Source: Amycolatopsis coloradensis (GTDB lineage Bacteria; Actinomycetota; Actinomycetes; Mycobacteriales; Pseudonocardiaceae). Taken from it: 64,000 bases of DNA. Under the pieces are notes generated by a model. It saw only the letters and a list, made by a program, of their open reading frames with translations. It did not search any database and had not been told where the DNA came from. Position 1 is the first letter of the stretch. Every line of letters begins with the position of its first letter. A program made the position numbers and the translations under genes. The stretch covers positions 197,401-261,400 of the forward strand of contig NZ_MQUQ01000005.1 of NCBI RefSeq assembly GCF_001953865.1. The letters run 5' to 3'. Below are positions 25,969-36,510 of this stretch, piece by piece.

Positions 25969-25995
25969 TAAGCACGGCATAAGCGACTTCGCTTA
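25969..25995. promoter_or_regulatory. Candidate response-regulator box 2
   Basis: TAAGCACGGCATAAGCG (25969-25985) repeats the half-sites at 11-bp spacing. It is followed by an inverted CGCTTA (25990-25995), making a perfect TAAGCG-N4-CGCTTA dyad. It lies 61 bp upstream of the lipoprotein ATG. Confidence 0.5.
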
Positions 25996-26055
25996 CCGCC
26001 CCGGAATCGCCCGCTCCGTAGAAATCAGGCCGTCGAGACGACCGAAGGAGCAGCG

Positions 26056-26607
26056 ATGCGAAAACGACCGATGGCGGCACTGATCGCCGGAGCGGTCTTC
26101 GCGCTGGTGGCCGGTTGCGGTGGTGGCGGGGACGGTGGCGACAAGGTCGCCTCGATCTCCTCCCCGCCCGCCGCGGGCACGGGCGACGGGAAACAGGCCG
26201 ACAACGTGTCCGACGAGGACAAGATGCGCAACTTCGCGAAGTGCATGCGCGAGCACGGGATCGACATGCCGGATCCCAAGACCGACGGCGACGAGCAGGG
26301 CACGATATCCATCGAGGCGGGCGAAGGCAGGCCCGACGAGAACAAGATGAAGGCCGCGAGCGACGCGTGCCGGAAGCTGTTGCCGAACGGTGGCGAGATC
26401 AAGCCGCCCACGCCGGAAGAACTCGACAAGATGCGCAAGGAAGCGAAGTGCATGCGGGAGCACGGCATCGACTTCCCGGACCCCGACCCCGGCAAGGGCG
26501 GGGCCGCCATCGCGCTGGGCGACGCGAGCGGTGACCCCAAGAAGTTCGAAGAAGCGGCGAAGGCCTGTGGTCTCGGCATGAGCATGAGGGTGGCCCCGGC
26601 GAAATGA
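26056..26607 (+). CDS. Lipoprotein with duplicated CMREHGI-PDP motif
   Basis: A 183-residue lipoprotein: signal MRKRPMAALIAGAVFALVAGC with lipobox Cys 21, and RBS GAAGGAG. The mature domain has two copies of a motif, KCMREHGIDMPDP near residue 63 and KCMREHGIDFPDP near 139, each followed by a later single Cys (DACRKL, KACGLG). This suggests two structurally equivalent disulfide-bonded units. Its stop overlaps the next ATG (ATGA). As first gene of an efflux operon it may bind the substrate or assist the periplasmic adaptor; I know no assigned function. Confidence 0.8.
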   Translation: MRKRPMAALIAGAVFALVAGCGGGGDGGDKVASISSPPAAGTGDGKQADNVSDEDKMRNFAKCMREHGIDMPDPKTDGDEQGTISIEAGEGRPDENKMKAASDACRKLLPNGGEIKPPTPEELDKMRKEAKCMREHGIDFPDPDPGKGGAAIALGDASGDPKKFEEAAKACGLGMSMRVAPAK

Positions 26608-27704
26608 GCGAACACGAAGGACCCGGCGGCGTACGGCGTTCGCGCCGGGCGCGCTGGTTCGTCATCGCGGCGGTCCTCGTCGTCGTGGCCGGGACGATGT
26701 CGGTGGTCGTGCTGACCAGGGTCACGTCGGAGGCTCAGCAGGCCGGGCAGCCACCGCCGCGGGTGGAGACCGCGAAGGTCGAGAAAACCGACCTTCAAGA
26801 GGAGGAAGAGGCGAACGGAACACTCGGCTATGGCACGGAAAACGCGCTCGCCGGCCGGAAGCAGGGGACCATCACGTCGCTTCCGGAAGTGGGCTCGGTG
26901 CTTACGCGTGGCAAGGCTGTCTACGGTGTCGACGCCAAACCGGTGCCGCTGTTCTACGGCACCCTGCCGTTCTTCCGTGACCTCGCGGACGGGGCGGCGG
27001 ACGGCCCGGACGTCAAGCAGCTGGAAGAGAACCTGAAGGCACTCGGTTTCGGCGGTTTCGGCACGCCCGACAAGAAGTTCACCTCGGCCACCGCCGCCGC
27101 GCTGAAAAAATGGCGGAAGTCGCTGGGGCTCGAGCAGACCGGCACCTTCGGTCAGGGCGACGCCGTCCTCGCCCCGGGAGAGATCCGGGTTTCGCAGGTC
27201 GCCGCGCAGCTCGGCGGCCCGGGCGGCGGTGAACTGCTGAAGTACACCGGCACCGAGCGCCTCGTCGAGGTCAAACTCGACGCCGCCGAACAGGCCATCG
27301 CGAAGCGGGGCGACAAGGTGGGGATCGACATCACCGGCGGCGAGACCGCGACCGGGGTGATCACCGACGTCGGCAAGGTCGCGGAAACCGGCAAGGACGC
27401 CGCCGGGCAGGACGACGGCAAGCCGACGATCAAAGTGAAGATCACACTGGACGATCCGGCCGCGGCGGGATCGCTCGATTCGACGCCGGTCTCCGTGCGT
27501 TTCACCAAGGAAGTCCACAGTGGAGTGCTGGCGGTCCCGGTCGGGGCGCTGCTCGCGCTCGCCGAGGGTGGATATGCCGTCGAGGTCGACGAAGGCGGCA
27601 AACGGCGCCTCATCGCGGTGAAGACCGGCCTGTTCTCCGGCGGCCGCGTCGAGGTCGCCGGAACCGGCCTCGCCGCCGGGATGCGGGTGGTGACCACCTC
27701 ATGA
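26604..27704 (+). CDS. Efflux membrane-fusion/adaptor protein with peptidoglycan-binding-like domain
   Basis: A 366-residue protein with one N-terminal transmembrane helix (residues 17-38) and an extracytoplasmic region. It includes a lipoyl/barrel-sandwich-like start ([20 protein letters not shown]), a PG_binding_1-type segment about residues 133-175 ([14 protein letters not shown], then [18 protein letters not shown]), and a HlyD/MacA-like beta-barrel end ([19 protein letters not shown]). The gene overlaps both neighbours by 4 bp. It probably links the ABC pump below to the cell wall. Confidence 0.85.
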   Translation: MSEHEGPGGVRRSRRARWFVIAAVLVVVAGTMSVVVLTRVTSEAQQAGQPPPRVETAKVEKTDLQEEEEANGTLGYGTENALAGRKQGTITSLPEVGSVLTRGKAVYGVDAKPVPLFYGTLPFFRDLADGAADGPDVKQLEENLKALGFGGFGTPDKKFTSATAAALKKWRKSLGLEQTGTFGQGDAVLAPGEIRVSQVAAQLGGPGGGELLKYTGTERLVEVKLDAAEQAIAKRGDKVGIDITGGETATGVITDVGKVAETGKDAAGQDDGKPTIKVKITLDDPAAAGSLDSTPVSVRFTKEVHSGVLAVPVGALLALAEGGYAVEVDEGGKRRLIAVKTGLFSGGRVEVAGTGLAAGMRVVTTS

Positions 27705-28387
27705 CCCCGGTGCTGGCCGTGCGCGGCGCCTCGCGCACCTATCCCGGCGGCGTGCGCGCCCTGCACGAAGTGACACTGTCCATTGAGGACAGGGAGGTGG
27801 TCGCCATCGTCGGGCCGTCCGGCTCGGGGAAGTCGACGCTGTTGCAGCTGATGGGCACACTCGACCGGCCGACCGACGGGGTCATCGAACTGCGCGGGCA
27901 CGACGTCGCGAAACTGCCCGACCGCAAGCTTTCCGCGTTGCGGTCGCGATGGATCGGCTTCGTGTTCCAGCAGTTCTTCCTCAGTGAGGGGGTGAGCGCG
28001 GTCGACAACGTCGCGACGGGCCTGCTGTACGCGGGGGTGCCGCGGCGGAAACGGCACGAACGGGCGCTGGCGGCGCTCGACCGGGTCGGCCTCGCGCATC
28101 GGGCCGGTCATTTCCCGAACGAACTCTCCGGCGGGGAACGGCAACGGGTGGCGATCGCGCGGGCGGTCGTCAACTCGCCGTCGATCCTGCTGGCCGACGA
28201 GCCGACCGGGAACCTCGACACGGGCAACGGCGCGGCGATCCTCACCCTGCTCGCCACGCTGAGCTCACAGGGGACGACGGTCGTGATCATCACGCACGAC
28301 CGGGAGATCGCGGCGGGCATCCCACGGCGGATCGAACTGCGGGACGGCCGGATCCGGCTCGACACCGGGACGGGGGTGCTGGTGTGA
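27701..28387 (+). CDS. ABC transporter ATPase (MacB/LolD type)
   Basis: A 228-residue nucleotide-binding subunit: Walker [10 protein letters not shown] near residue 40, Q-loop [10 protein letters not shown], signature [14 protein letters not shown] near 142, Walker [10 protein letters not shown], and H-loop ITHD. This is the MacB/LolD class that powers mechanotransmission-type exporters. ATGA and GTGA overlaps tie it to the adaptor and permease. Confidence 0.92.
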   Translation: MTPVLAVRGASRTYPGGVRALHEVTLSIEDREVVAIVGPSGSGKSTLLQLMGTLDRPTDGVIELRGHDVAKLPDRKLSALRSRWIGFVFQQFFLSEGVSAVDNVATGLLYAGVPRRKRHERALAALDRVGLAHRAGHFPNELSGGERQRVAIARAVVNSPSILLADEPTGNLDTGNGAAILTLLATLSSQGTTVVIITHDREIAAGIPRRIELRDGRIRLDTGTGVLV

Positions 28388-29604
28388 GCGCACCCGTCCT
28401 CGACAAGGTGCCGACGCCGAATCCGGCCCGGCTCGGCCCGCGTGACGTGCTGACCCTCGGCGCGCACGGGATGCGGACGCGGCCGATGCGGGCGGTGCTG
28501 TCCGCGCTCGGCATCGGGATCGGGATCGCCGCGATGGTGGCGGTGCTCGCGATCCCGGCGTCGGGAGCGAAGGCGCTTCAAGACCAGCTGGCCGCTCTCG
28601 GCACCAACCTGCTTTCGGCGGGGCCGGGCAAGACGATGTTCGGCGGTGACGCGACGTTGCCCGACAGCGCGGTGCCGATGGCGAAGCGGATCGCGCCGGT
28701 GACGGCGGCGTCCGCGACCGGGTCCACCGACGGGACCGTGCGGCGCACGGACAAGATCCCCGAGGACGAGACCTCCGGCCTAGGCGTCTACGCGGCGACG
28801 CCGGACCTGCTCGACGTCGTCGGCGGACAGATCCGGGACGGGTGGTTCCTCCGGGACGCCACTCGCGACTATCCGGTCGTCGTCCTCGGTTCGGTCGCGG
28901 CCGCGCGGCTCGGGATCGACCACATCGACCAGGCCGAACCGCCGCAGGTGTTCATCGACGGGCATTGGTTCACCGTCGGCGGGATCCTCGGCCCGATGCC
29001 GCTCGCGCCGGAGATCGAGCGGTCGGCGCTGGTCGGCTGGGACGCCGCGAAACGGCTCCTCGGCTTCGAGGGACATCCGAGCACGGTGTACGTCCGGGCG
29101 AAGGATTCGCAGGTCGAAAGCGTCCGCTCGGTGCTCGCGCAGACGATGAACCCGGAAGCGCCCAACGAAGTCGAGGTGCGTCGCCCGTCGGAGGCGCTGG
29201 AGGCGCAGAAGCTGACGGAGAACACGTACAGCGCCTTGTTCCTCGGGCTCGGCGGTGTGGCGTTGCTGGTCGGCGGCGTCGGCGTGGCCAACACGATGGT
29301 GATCTCGGTGCTGGAGCGGCGCCGGGAGATCGGCCTCCGTCGCGCACTCGGCGCAACGAAACGGCAGGTCAGAGGCCAATTCCTGGCCGAGTCGGTGCTG
29401 CTGTCCGGGCTCGGCGGGATCGCCGGGGTGCTGGTCGGCGTCCTCGTGACGTCCGGGTACGCGCTGAGCCAAGGCTGGCCGGCGGTGCTGCCCGTCGGCG
29501 CCCTGCTCGGCGGCGTCGGGGTCTCGGCACTGGTCGGTGCCGTCGCCGGTGCCTACCCGGCCATGCGCGCGGCCCGGCTCCCGCCCACCCAGGCCCTCGC
29601 CTAG
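28384..29604 (+). CDS. ABC permease, FtsX/MacB family
   Basis: A 406-residue permease: one N-terminal helix (about 40-60), a large extracytoplasmic MacB periplasmic-core domain (60-275), and three C-terminal FtsX helices with the conserved [20 protein letters not shown] loop near residue 300 and [15 protein letters not shown]. With the ATPase, adaptor and lipoprotein it forms a MacAB-like export system, likely for a peptide or antibiotic. The stop is followed by family B palindrome copy 2. Confidence 0.9.
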   Translation: MSAPVLDKVPTPNPARLGPRDVLTLGAHGMRTRPMRAVLSALGIGIGIAAMVAVLAIPASGAKALQDQLAALGTNLLSAGPGKTMFGGDATLPDSAVPMAKRIAPVTAASATGSTDGTVRRTDKIPEDETSGLGVYAATPDLLDVVGGQIRDGWFLRDATRDYPVVVLGSVAAARLGIDHIDQAEPPQVFIDGHWFTVGGILGPMPLAPEIERSALVGWDAAKRLLGFEGHPSTVYVRAKDSQVESVRSVLAQTMNPEAPNEVEVRRPSEALEAQKLTENTYSALFLGLGGVALLVGGVGVANTMVISVLERRREIGLRRALGATKRQVRGQFLAESVLLSGLGGIAGVLVGVLVTSGYALSQGWPAVLPVGALLGGVGVSALVGAVAGAYPAMRAARLPPTQALA

Positions 29605-29607
29605 CCC

Positions 29608-29670
29608 GCGTTTCGTCCTCTAGTTGCGGTAGTTCGGGTTACGAACTACCGCAACTAGAGGACGAATTGC
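29608..29670. repeat. Intergenic palindrome, family B copy 2
   Basis: Arms 29608-29636 and 29642-29670 (29 bp) pair except at positions 3-4; the core is TTCGTCCTCTAGTTGCGGTA. A fragment of a right arm (CCAGAGGACGAGTCGCGG, 29671-29688) follows directly. It begins 3 bp after the permease stop. The mismatch arises because the left end is of the GCGTTTCG type and the right end of the CGAATTGC type. Confidence 0.88.
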
Positions 29671-29712
29671 CCAGAGGACGAGTCGCGGAGTGGCGGTGGG
29701 TAGCCTCGCCGG

Positions 29713-30903
29713 GTGCTGGTGGGATTGTCGGGGCGGAAACTCGCGGGGGCGTTGCTCGCGCTCGAAGTCGTCGTGGTCGCCGTGCTGTTCACGCTCAAGG
29801 TGTTCGACGGCCAGGACCTCGAGGTCTACATCGGCGGCGCGCGGCTGCTCCTCGACTCGGGCGACCCGTACGGCACGTGGGTGCAGACGCACGGTGGCTG
29901 GCTGCCCTTCACCTACACGCCGTTCGCGGCGGCGGTCTTCCTGCCCGGCACGCTGCTGTCCGCCGCGCTGGCGACGAGACTGGTCGGACTCGCGTCGATC
30001 ATCGCGGGCGGAATCGTCGTCTACGTCTTCGTGGCGACGCTCAACGGCTCGCTCACCGACCGTGCGAACGTCCGTGGCCGCGCCATCGCCGTCCTGGCGG
30101 CGATCGGGGCACAGGCCGTCGGCGGCATCATGGAGCCGGTCCGCTCGACGCTCGGCTTCGGCCAGGTCAACACGCTGCTGATGCTGATCGTCGTCCTCGA
30201 CGCGCTCCTGCCGGGCCGCGCCCGCACGAAGGGGCTGCTGATCGGCGTCGCCGCGGCGATCAAGCTGACCCCGGCCTTCTTCATCCTGTTCTTCTTGTTC
30301 CGCAAGGACTTCCGCTCCGCTGCCCGGGTCGTGGCCGGGTTCGTCGGCGCGGGCGCGCTGATGTTCCTGGCCGCGCCGGACGCGTCCGCGAGGTTCTGGA
30401 CGAACATCCTCTTCGACACCAGCCGGATCGGCGATCGTGGTTACGTCGGCAACCAGTCGCTGCGCGGGATGCTCGCGCGGTTCGGGCTCGGCTCGGCGGA
30501 GGACGTCGTCTGGGTGCTGGCCTCGGTCGTCGTGGTCGCGCTGACCGCGTTCGTCATCGTGCGCGTCGCGGAGCCGGTGTTCGCGCTGACGGCGTGCGCC
30601 GTCGGCGGGCTGCTGGTGTCCCCGGTGTCCTGGACGCACCACTGGATCTGGTGCGTGCCGATCCTCGCGCTGCTGCTCTGGGCCCGGTCGGTCGTTTCCC
30701 GCGCCCTCGCGGCCGTGACGGTGGCGCTGTTCGTGATCGCGCCGATGTGGCTCGCGCCGCGGCCCGCCGGGAGCTTCGGCTGGTGGCTGGTGACGGAGTC
30801 CTACGTGCTGTACGGCCTCTTGCTGCTCGCGCTGGCCGCCAAGTACGTGAAGGCCCCCTTCATTGCGTCCAGCGCAATGAAGGGGGCCTTCACGGAAAGC
30901 TAG
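29713..30903 (+). CDS. GT87-like polyprenol-dependent mannosyltransferase
   Basis: A 396-residue polytopic protein, about 10-12 helices, resembling the GT87/DUF2029 family (alpha-1,2-mannosyltransferases such as PimE, using polyprenyl-phosphate mannose). Markers are DLEVYIGGARLLLDSGDPYG with the early acidic residue in the first loop, PFTYTPFAA, FGQVNTLLMLIVV, GVAAAIKLTPAFF and SPVSWTHHWIW. The start is GTG 29713; no strong RBS is seen. The last 18 residues (from VKAPFIAS onward) are encoded by palindrome C1, so the native C-terminus has been replaced or extended by the repeat. Converges with serC, 1 bp apart. Confidence 0.82.
   Translation: MLVGLSGRKLAGALLALEVVVVAVLFTLKVFDGQDLEVYIGGARLLLDSGDPYGTWVQTHGGWLPFTYTPFAAAVFLPGTLLSAALATRLVGLASIIAGGIVVYVFVATLNGSLTDRANVRGRAIAVLAAIGAQAVGGIMEPVRSTLGFGQVNTLLMLIVVLDALLPGRARTKGLLIGVAAAIKLTPAFFILFFLFRKDFRSAARVVAGFVGAGALMFLAAPDASARFWTNILFDTSRIGDRGYVGNQSLRGMLARFGLGSAEDVVWVLASVVVVALTAFVIVRVAEPVFALTACAVGGLLVSPVSWTHHWIWCVPILALLLWARSVVSRALAAVTVALFVIAPMWLAPRPAGSFGWWLVTESYVLYGLLLLALAAKYVKAPFIASSAMKGAFTES
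30846..30894. repeat. Palindrome, family C copy 1, inside a coding end
   Basis: Perfect 22-bp arms (30846-30867 and 30873-30894) with core GTGAAGGCCCCCTTCATTGC around a 5-nt loop. It is read in frame as the C-terminus of the GT87-like protein and ends 10 bp before the convergent serC stop. Confidence 0.9.
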
Positions 30904-30904
30904 C

Positions 30905-32044
<1,140 letters not shown>

Positions 32045-32147
32045 TCAGGTCGGGATGGACCTGCTGACAGTTGGTGCCGCGTGTCCGGCATATGAGATCG
32101 GCGATCTCCCTCCCGCCGTTGCCGACCGCCGGGTAGCTTCTCGCCCC

Positions 32148-32453
32148 ATGGCGACAGTGCACGAACGATTCCCCGTGCCCCCCGAGGCGTTGTGGCAGGC
32201 GCTTCCCCACGGGGTCGACGCGGTCAAGGGGCAGAACCCGTACTACGACGCGGCCGCCGGCTACGTCACCTTCTCGACCAAGCTCGGCTTGTTCAGCTAC
32301 GGGCAGACGGTCACCGTGAAGGTCGAGCGGACTCCGGAGGGCTCCGGGCTGGCGATCCAGACGAGCCTGAAGTTCGGTTTCGTGGACTGGGGCGAGGGCA
32401 AGCGCATCGCCCGCAAGTTCATCGCCGCCGTCGGGCACACTCCGGCCGTCTGA
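32148..32453 (+). CDS. Conserved hypothetical protein, 101 residues
   Basis: A small soluble protein beginning ATG 32148 (MATVHERFPVPPEALWQALP). The opening resembles SRPBCC/START-like domains (F-x-V-P-x-E-A-L-W), and the body is beta-rich (YVTFSTKLGLFSYGQTVTVKVER), but the length is too short for a full SRPBCC fold. Function is unknown. It is divergent from serC, 115 bp away, and followed by palindrome C2. Confidence 0.7.
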   Translation: MATVHERFPVPPEALWQALPHGVDAVKGQNPYYDAAAGYVTFSTKLGLFSYGQTVTVKVERTPEGSGLAIQTSLKFGFVDWGEGKRIARKFIAAVGHTPAV

Positions 32454-32476
32454 TGCCCGATCCGCAAGGGGTGCCT

Positions 32477-32531
32477 GTACGTGAAGGACCCCTTCATTGC
32501 GTCTAGCGCAGTGAAGGGGTCCTTCACGTAC
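32477..32531. repeat. Intergenic palindrome, family C copy 2
   Basis: 25-bp arms (32477-32501, 32507-32531) with one mismatch and loop TCTAG; core GTGAAGGACCCCTTCATTGC. Compared with copy 1, the central C has become A and the opposite arm has changed G to T, preserving the pair. It lies between the ends of two convergent genes. Confidence 0.9.
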
Positions 32532-32541
32532 TTCAAGCGAG

Positions 32542-33897
32542 TCAGCGCCAGCCGTCGGGGTCCACGCCGCCCGGGATGGGCGCGGCCGGGTCGAACGGCG
32601 TGCGCGAGAAGATGAACGTCGCGAGGTCGAGGTGGTTCGGCTTTCCGGCCGAGTCCCGTCCGACCCGCAGCGTTTCGCCCGCGTAGTAGGCGTCGAGGCC
32701 GACCCAGGTGTCTTCGCCGACCGGCGCGAACCGTGACGCGCGGCCGGGGCCGTCGGTCGGCGCGAGGGAGAACAGGCCGCCCGGGAGCAGGCGCAGGTGG
32801 TACGGCGTGGGGCCCCAGTGCCAGAGCCCGGTCAGCTCCAGCAGCTTCGGGTCCACAGTGGACGGCTGCCATTCCGCGGGCATGGACGGCTCGTGCTGTT
32901 CGGTCAGGTTCATCAGGTCGAGGCACAGCTGCGTGATGCCGACGCCCGCCGTCGAGTTCGTCAGCACCAGCGCGCCGATTCCGGCGCCTCCGTCGACCAG
33001 GGAGCAGGCGAGGAAACCCGGCATCGACCCGGTGTGCCCGGCCAGCCGCCTGCCCTCGGCGCGGACCAGCATGACGCCGAGACCGAATCCGGTGGTCCAG
33101 GTGTCGCCGTCGTCCACGGTGACCATTTCGCGCATCTCCGCGACGGTCTCTTCGCTCAGCACGCCACCGGTGTGGCCGCCGAGGAACGCCGTCCAGCGGC
33201 CGAGGTCGGTGACCGTCGACCACAGCTGCCCGGCGGGCGCCATCGCGCCCGCGTCCGGCGACGGCTCCGGCAGGAGGACGTCGGCGAAGGGGTGGACGGC
33301 GAACCCGTTCGCGTGCGCGCCTTCCGGATGCGGCGAGGTCCGGGTCATCCCGAGCGGCCCGAGGATCTCGGCGCGGACGACGTCGAGCCACGACTGCCCG
33401 CGGTGGCGGGCGACCAGTTCGCCGAGCACGCCGTAGCCGACGTTGCTGTAGTGGAACCGGCTGCCCGGCCGGAGCCGCGTCGCGCCGTCCTTGAGGCTCT
33501 CGACGAGCGCGGCCCAGTCGGCGCCCACCGTGCGCTCCCACCAGGAACCGGGTGATTCCGCGGTCAGGCCAGAGGTGTGCGAAAGCAGCTGCGCGATGGT
33601 GGCCGCGCCGAACGCGGTGCCCGGTAGATGCTTTTCGAGCGGGTCGTTGAGGTCGAGCTTGCCTTCGTCGCGCAGCCGCATGACGGCCGTCGCGACGAGT
33701 GTCTTGGTGATCGACCCGAGCCGGTACTGCGTGTCGTCACCCGGTGTCTCGCCGTCGACGCGGCCGCGTCCTCCGGACCAGGCGATTTCACCGTCGCGGA
33801 CGACAGCGGCGACGAGGGACGGGGCGCGGCACGAGGATTGCTCGTGCGCGAGGCGGCGAAGCAGCGCCGATTCGGTCGTGGCAAGCATGGGATGCAT
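32542..33897 (-). CDS. Serine hydrolase, class C beta-lactamase/esterase family
   Basis: A 451-residue penicillin-binding-fold hydrolase without a signal peptide, so probably cytoplasmic (esterase or D-amino-acid peptidase-like rather than a secreted beta-lactamase). Catalytic motifs: S62-I-T-K65, Y150-S-N, and HTGS near residue 290 in place of KTG. A C-terminal ~110-residue beta-rich domain follows (LTGLWHWGPTPYHLRLLPGG). ATG 33897 lies 5 bp after the response-regulator stop, so it is the last gene of the ABC/two-component operon. Confidence 0.85.
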   Translation of the reverse strand: MHPMLATTESALLRRLAHEQSSCRAPSLVAAVVRDGEIAWSGGRGRVDGETPGDDTQYRLGSITKTLVATAVMRLRDEGKLDLNDPLEKHLPGTAFGAATIAQLLSHTSGLTAESPGSWWERTVGADWAALVESLKDGATRLRPGSRFHYSNVGYGVLGELVARHRGQSWLDVVRAEILGPLGMTRTSPHPEGAHANGFAVHPFADVLLPEPSPDAGAMAPAGQLWSTVTDLGRWTAFLGGHTGGVLSEETVAEMREMVTVDDGDTWTTGFGLGVMLVRAEGRRLAGHTGSMPGFLACSLVDGGAGIGALVLTNSTAGVGITQLCLDLMNLTEQHEPSMPAEWQPSTVDPKLLELTGLWHWGPTPYHLRLLPGGLFSLAPTDGPGRASRFAPVGEDTWVGLDAYYAGETLRVGRDSAGKPNHLDLATFIFSRTPFDPAAPIPGGVDPDGWR

Positions 33898-33902
33898 TGT
33901 GC

Positions 33903-34523
33903 CTACCCGAGCAGGCCCAGCCGCATAGCGGTGGTCACGGCGGCCGTCCGGTCCGAAACGTCCAGTTTCCCGAAGGCGCGCAGCAGATGGGTCTTGACCG
34001 TCGCTTCGCTGATGTGGAGCACCCGCCCGATGTCGGCGTTCGTGCTTCCCCGCGCCACCAGCCGCAGTACCTCGATCTCACGCGCCGACAACGGCGACGC
34101 CGTCGGGTTGCGCACTCGGTTCACCAGCTTCCCGGCGACCGAAGGCGCCAAGACCGTCTCGCCACGTGAGGCCGCCCGGATCGCTGCGGCCAGCTCCGCG
34201 CGCGAAGCGTCCTTCAGCAGGTACCCGGAGGCTCCCGCTTCGACGGCGCGCAGGATGTCGGCGTCCGTCTCGTAGGTGGTGAGCACGACGACGCGCTGCC
34301 CAGGCCGGTCGGCGAGGATCTTCCGGGTCGCGCCGACGCCGTCGAGACCGGGCATCCGCAGATCCATCAGGATCACGTCGGGCTGCTTGACCCGGCTCAG
34401 CGCGACGGCCTCGTCACCGGAGCCCGCTTCCCCGACGACGCTCAGATCCGGTTCGGCCTCCAGCATGCCGCGCAGGCCTTCCCGCACCACGGGGTGATCG
34501 TCGACCAGCATGATCGTGATCAC
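33903..34523 (-). CDS. NarL/FixJ-family response regulator
   Basis: A 206-residue regulator starting at GTG 34523, overlapping the kinase stop (GTGA). Receiver: D8/D9, phospho-acceptor D54 (ILMDLRMPG), and K in YLLKDAS. LuxR-type helix-turn-helix: [22 protein letters not shown] and [17 protein letters not shown]. It pairs with the upstream DesK-like kinase and probably regulates the ABC-2 transporter of the same operon. Confidence 0.9.
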   Translation of the reverse strand: MITIMLVDDHPVVREGLRGMLEAEPDLSVVGEAGSGDEAVALSRVKQPDVILMDLRMPGLDGVGATRKILADRPGQRVVVLTTYETDADILRAVEAGASGYLLKDASRAELAAAIRAASRGETVLAPSVAGKLVNRVRNPTASPLSAREIEVLRLVARGSTNADIGRVLHISEATVKTHLLRAFGKLDVSDRTAAVTTAMRLGLLG

Positions 34524-35680
34524 GCGGGCACCTCCAGTTCCAGCGTCGTCCCCGCACCGGGTTCGCTCGCACACCTCACGATGCCACCGACCTGCTCCGC
34601 GCGTGCCCGCATCCCCGCCAGGCCGAAGCCGCCGGTGGGCCCGGCGGGGTCGAACCCCGCGCCGTCGTCGGCCACGCCGAGCCGGACTTTTCCGTCCATG
34701 ACGGACAGACGGAGGGAGATCCTGGTGGCGCGGGAATGTTTGCGGACGTTGCTCAGTGCCTCCTGCGCCCCTCGCAGCAGGACGACCTCGGTGGCCATCG
34801 GCAGCGCGGGCAGCGGGCCGTGGATCTCGATCGTGGCTTCGATCCCGGCCTCCTCGGTGAGCCGTTCGGCCTGTCGTCGCAGGGCCTCTTCCAAGGAGTC
34901 GGAGGCGAGCGCCGACGGCCCCCGCGCCGCGACCATCGCCCGTGCTTCGGCCAGGTTCTCCCGCGCCGTCCGCGCCGCCAGCCCCAGATGGCGCCGGGCC
35001 GCCTTCGGATCGATGTCCATTTCGGACTCGATGGCCTGGGTGAGCGTGACGATGCTGGTGAAGCCCTGCGCGAGCGTGTCGTGGATCTCGCGGGCCATGC
35101 GCTCGCGTTCGGCGGCCGTGCCGGCCTCACGGGAAAGCCGGGCGACCTCCGCCTGACTGGCTTCCAGCTGTTCGATCAGCGCGGCCCTGCCTTTGCTCTG
35201 CTCGATGATCTGCGTGGTGTAGCGGCCCGCCAGGAGGCTGAAGATGATCAGGATCGCCGTCATCGGCACCAGGATGCGCAGCGCGGGCTGGTCGAGGCCG
35301 CCTCGGACGATCGACGACAACGGCCCCAGCAGCACCGCGACCGTGGTGAGGACCGACGCCGTCTTCGTCGGCAACGTCATGTAGAGCACGGGGCAGGCGA
35401 AGAACAGGATGAAACTCGAAGTGGTGGTGGCGAACGTGGCCGCCGTCAGCAGGACCATCAGGACCCCGGTGGACAACCAGGGGGTGTCCTCGTGGTCCGG
35501 GCCTTTGATGAGGCCGCGTCCCCGGACCAGGTAAGTGATCCCGACACCGACCAGGCACAGGATCGCGACCGTCTTGTCGGCGGTGGTGTCGTCCCCGATG
35601 AGGATCAGCGCCGTCGTCGCGACGAACGTGATCCCGAAAAGGACCTCCCAGAGCCAGAAAAGCCGCTCCCAGGCGTTCAC
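34520..35680 (-). CDS. Sensor histidine kinase, HisKA_3 (DesK/NarX) type
   Basis: A 386-residue kinase with GTG 35680 overlapping the permease stop. Five to six transmembrane helices fill residues 10-155 with little outside loop, followed by a coiled segment (160-190), the H-box ERMAREIHDTLAQGF with H200, and a HATPase_c domain (ALSNVRKHSRA, ADDGAGFDP, GGFGLAGMRARA). Intramembrane-type sensing linked to an ABC transporter is suggested by the architecture. Confidence 0.9.
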   Translation of the reverse strand: MNAWERLFWLWEVLFGITFVATTALILIGDDTTADKTVAILCLVGVGITYLVRGRGLIKGPDHEDTPWLSTGVLMVLLTAATFATTTSSFILFFACPVLYMTLPTKTASVLTTVAVLLGPLSSIVRGGLDQPALRILVPMTAILIIFSLLAGRYTTQIIEQSKGRAALIEQLEASQAEVARLSREAGTAAERERMAREIHDTLAQGFTSIVTLTQAIESEMDIDPKAARRHLGLAARTARENLAEARAMVAARGPSALASDSLEEALRRQAERLTEEAGIEATIEIHGPLPALPMATEVVLLRGAQEALSNVRKHSRATRISLRLSVMDGKVRLGVADDGAGFDPAGPTGGFGLAGMRARAEQVGGIVRCASEPGAGTTLELEVPA

Positions 35681-36510
35681 CTGCCGTCGTTCGACCAGCG
35701 GAACGCCAGCTTCGCCAGCAGCAGCCCCGCGGCGCACCACGCCGTCAGCGCCAGTGCCACCATCGGAAGTTCCCATGTCCCCGCCATCTCCTGTGTCGCG
35801 GCTTCGGCCGGAAGGAACACCGAGCGGAAGCCCTGGCAGATCCACTTCACCGGGAAGAACGAAGCGATGTCGACCATAACCTTCGGCAGGGTGGTGATCG
35901 GCGTGACGAACACCCCGGAGATGAACTGCAGCGCGATGTAGATCAGGTTGGTCACCGCGACCGCGCCGCTGACCGTCTTCGTAGCCGAGCTGAGCGCGAT
36001 GCCGAGGAGCGTGCAACTGGTGATGCCGAGCAGGAACACCCACAGCGCGGTCAGCAGCTTCATCGGATCGGTGGGCAGGTCGAGGTCGAACAGCAGGCTG
36101 CCGACAATCGACATCAGCACCACCTGGGCGATGCTCGTGGAGCCGACCAGGATGATCTTGCCGATGAAGTAGGACGCGGCGGGCATCGGCGTGCCGCGCA
36201 ACCGCTTCAGCGCGCCCAGCTCGCGATCGGCCGCGAGGTTGATCCCGATGCTGGTGAACGACGTCGAGACGATGCCGGACCCGATCATGCCCGCCGCCAG
36301 CACCTGGCCGGTGGTGATCGTCGTGCCGGGCATCGAGGAGTTCAGCATCGAGCCGAGCAGGATCATGAGCAGGGACGGGAAGGCGAACGTGAAGATCACC
36401 TGTTCCCGGATGCGGAAGAACTGACGGAGTTCGGCGGCGCCGCGGATGAGGCCGAGCGACAGGGTGCCGGGAAGCTTGCCCGGGTGGGTCAGCGTCGTCA
36501 GCGTTGTCAT
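35677..36510 (-). CDS. ABC-2 type permease
   Basis: A 277-residue exporter permease with six transmembrane helices and the ABC-2 pattern (RQFFRIREQVIFTFAFPSL, then RELGALKRLRGTPMP, and FISGVFVTPITTLPKVM). ATG overlaps the ATPase stop by 4 bp. It partners the ATPase upstream and the kinase/regulator downstream. Confidence 0.88.
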   Translation of the reverse strand: MTTLTTLTHPGKLPGTLSLGLIRGAAELRQFFRIREQVIFTFAFPSLLMILLGSMLNSSMPGTTITTGQVLAAGMIGSGIVSTSFTSIGINLAADRELGALKRLRGTPMPAASYFIGKIILVGSTSIAQVVLMSIVGSLLFDLDLPTDPMKLLTALWVFLLGITSCTLLGIALSSATKTVSGAVAVTNLIYIALQFISGVFVTPITTLPKVMVDIASFFPVKWICQGFRSVFLPAEAATQEMAGTWELPMVALALTAWCAAGLLLAKLAFRWSNDGR

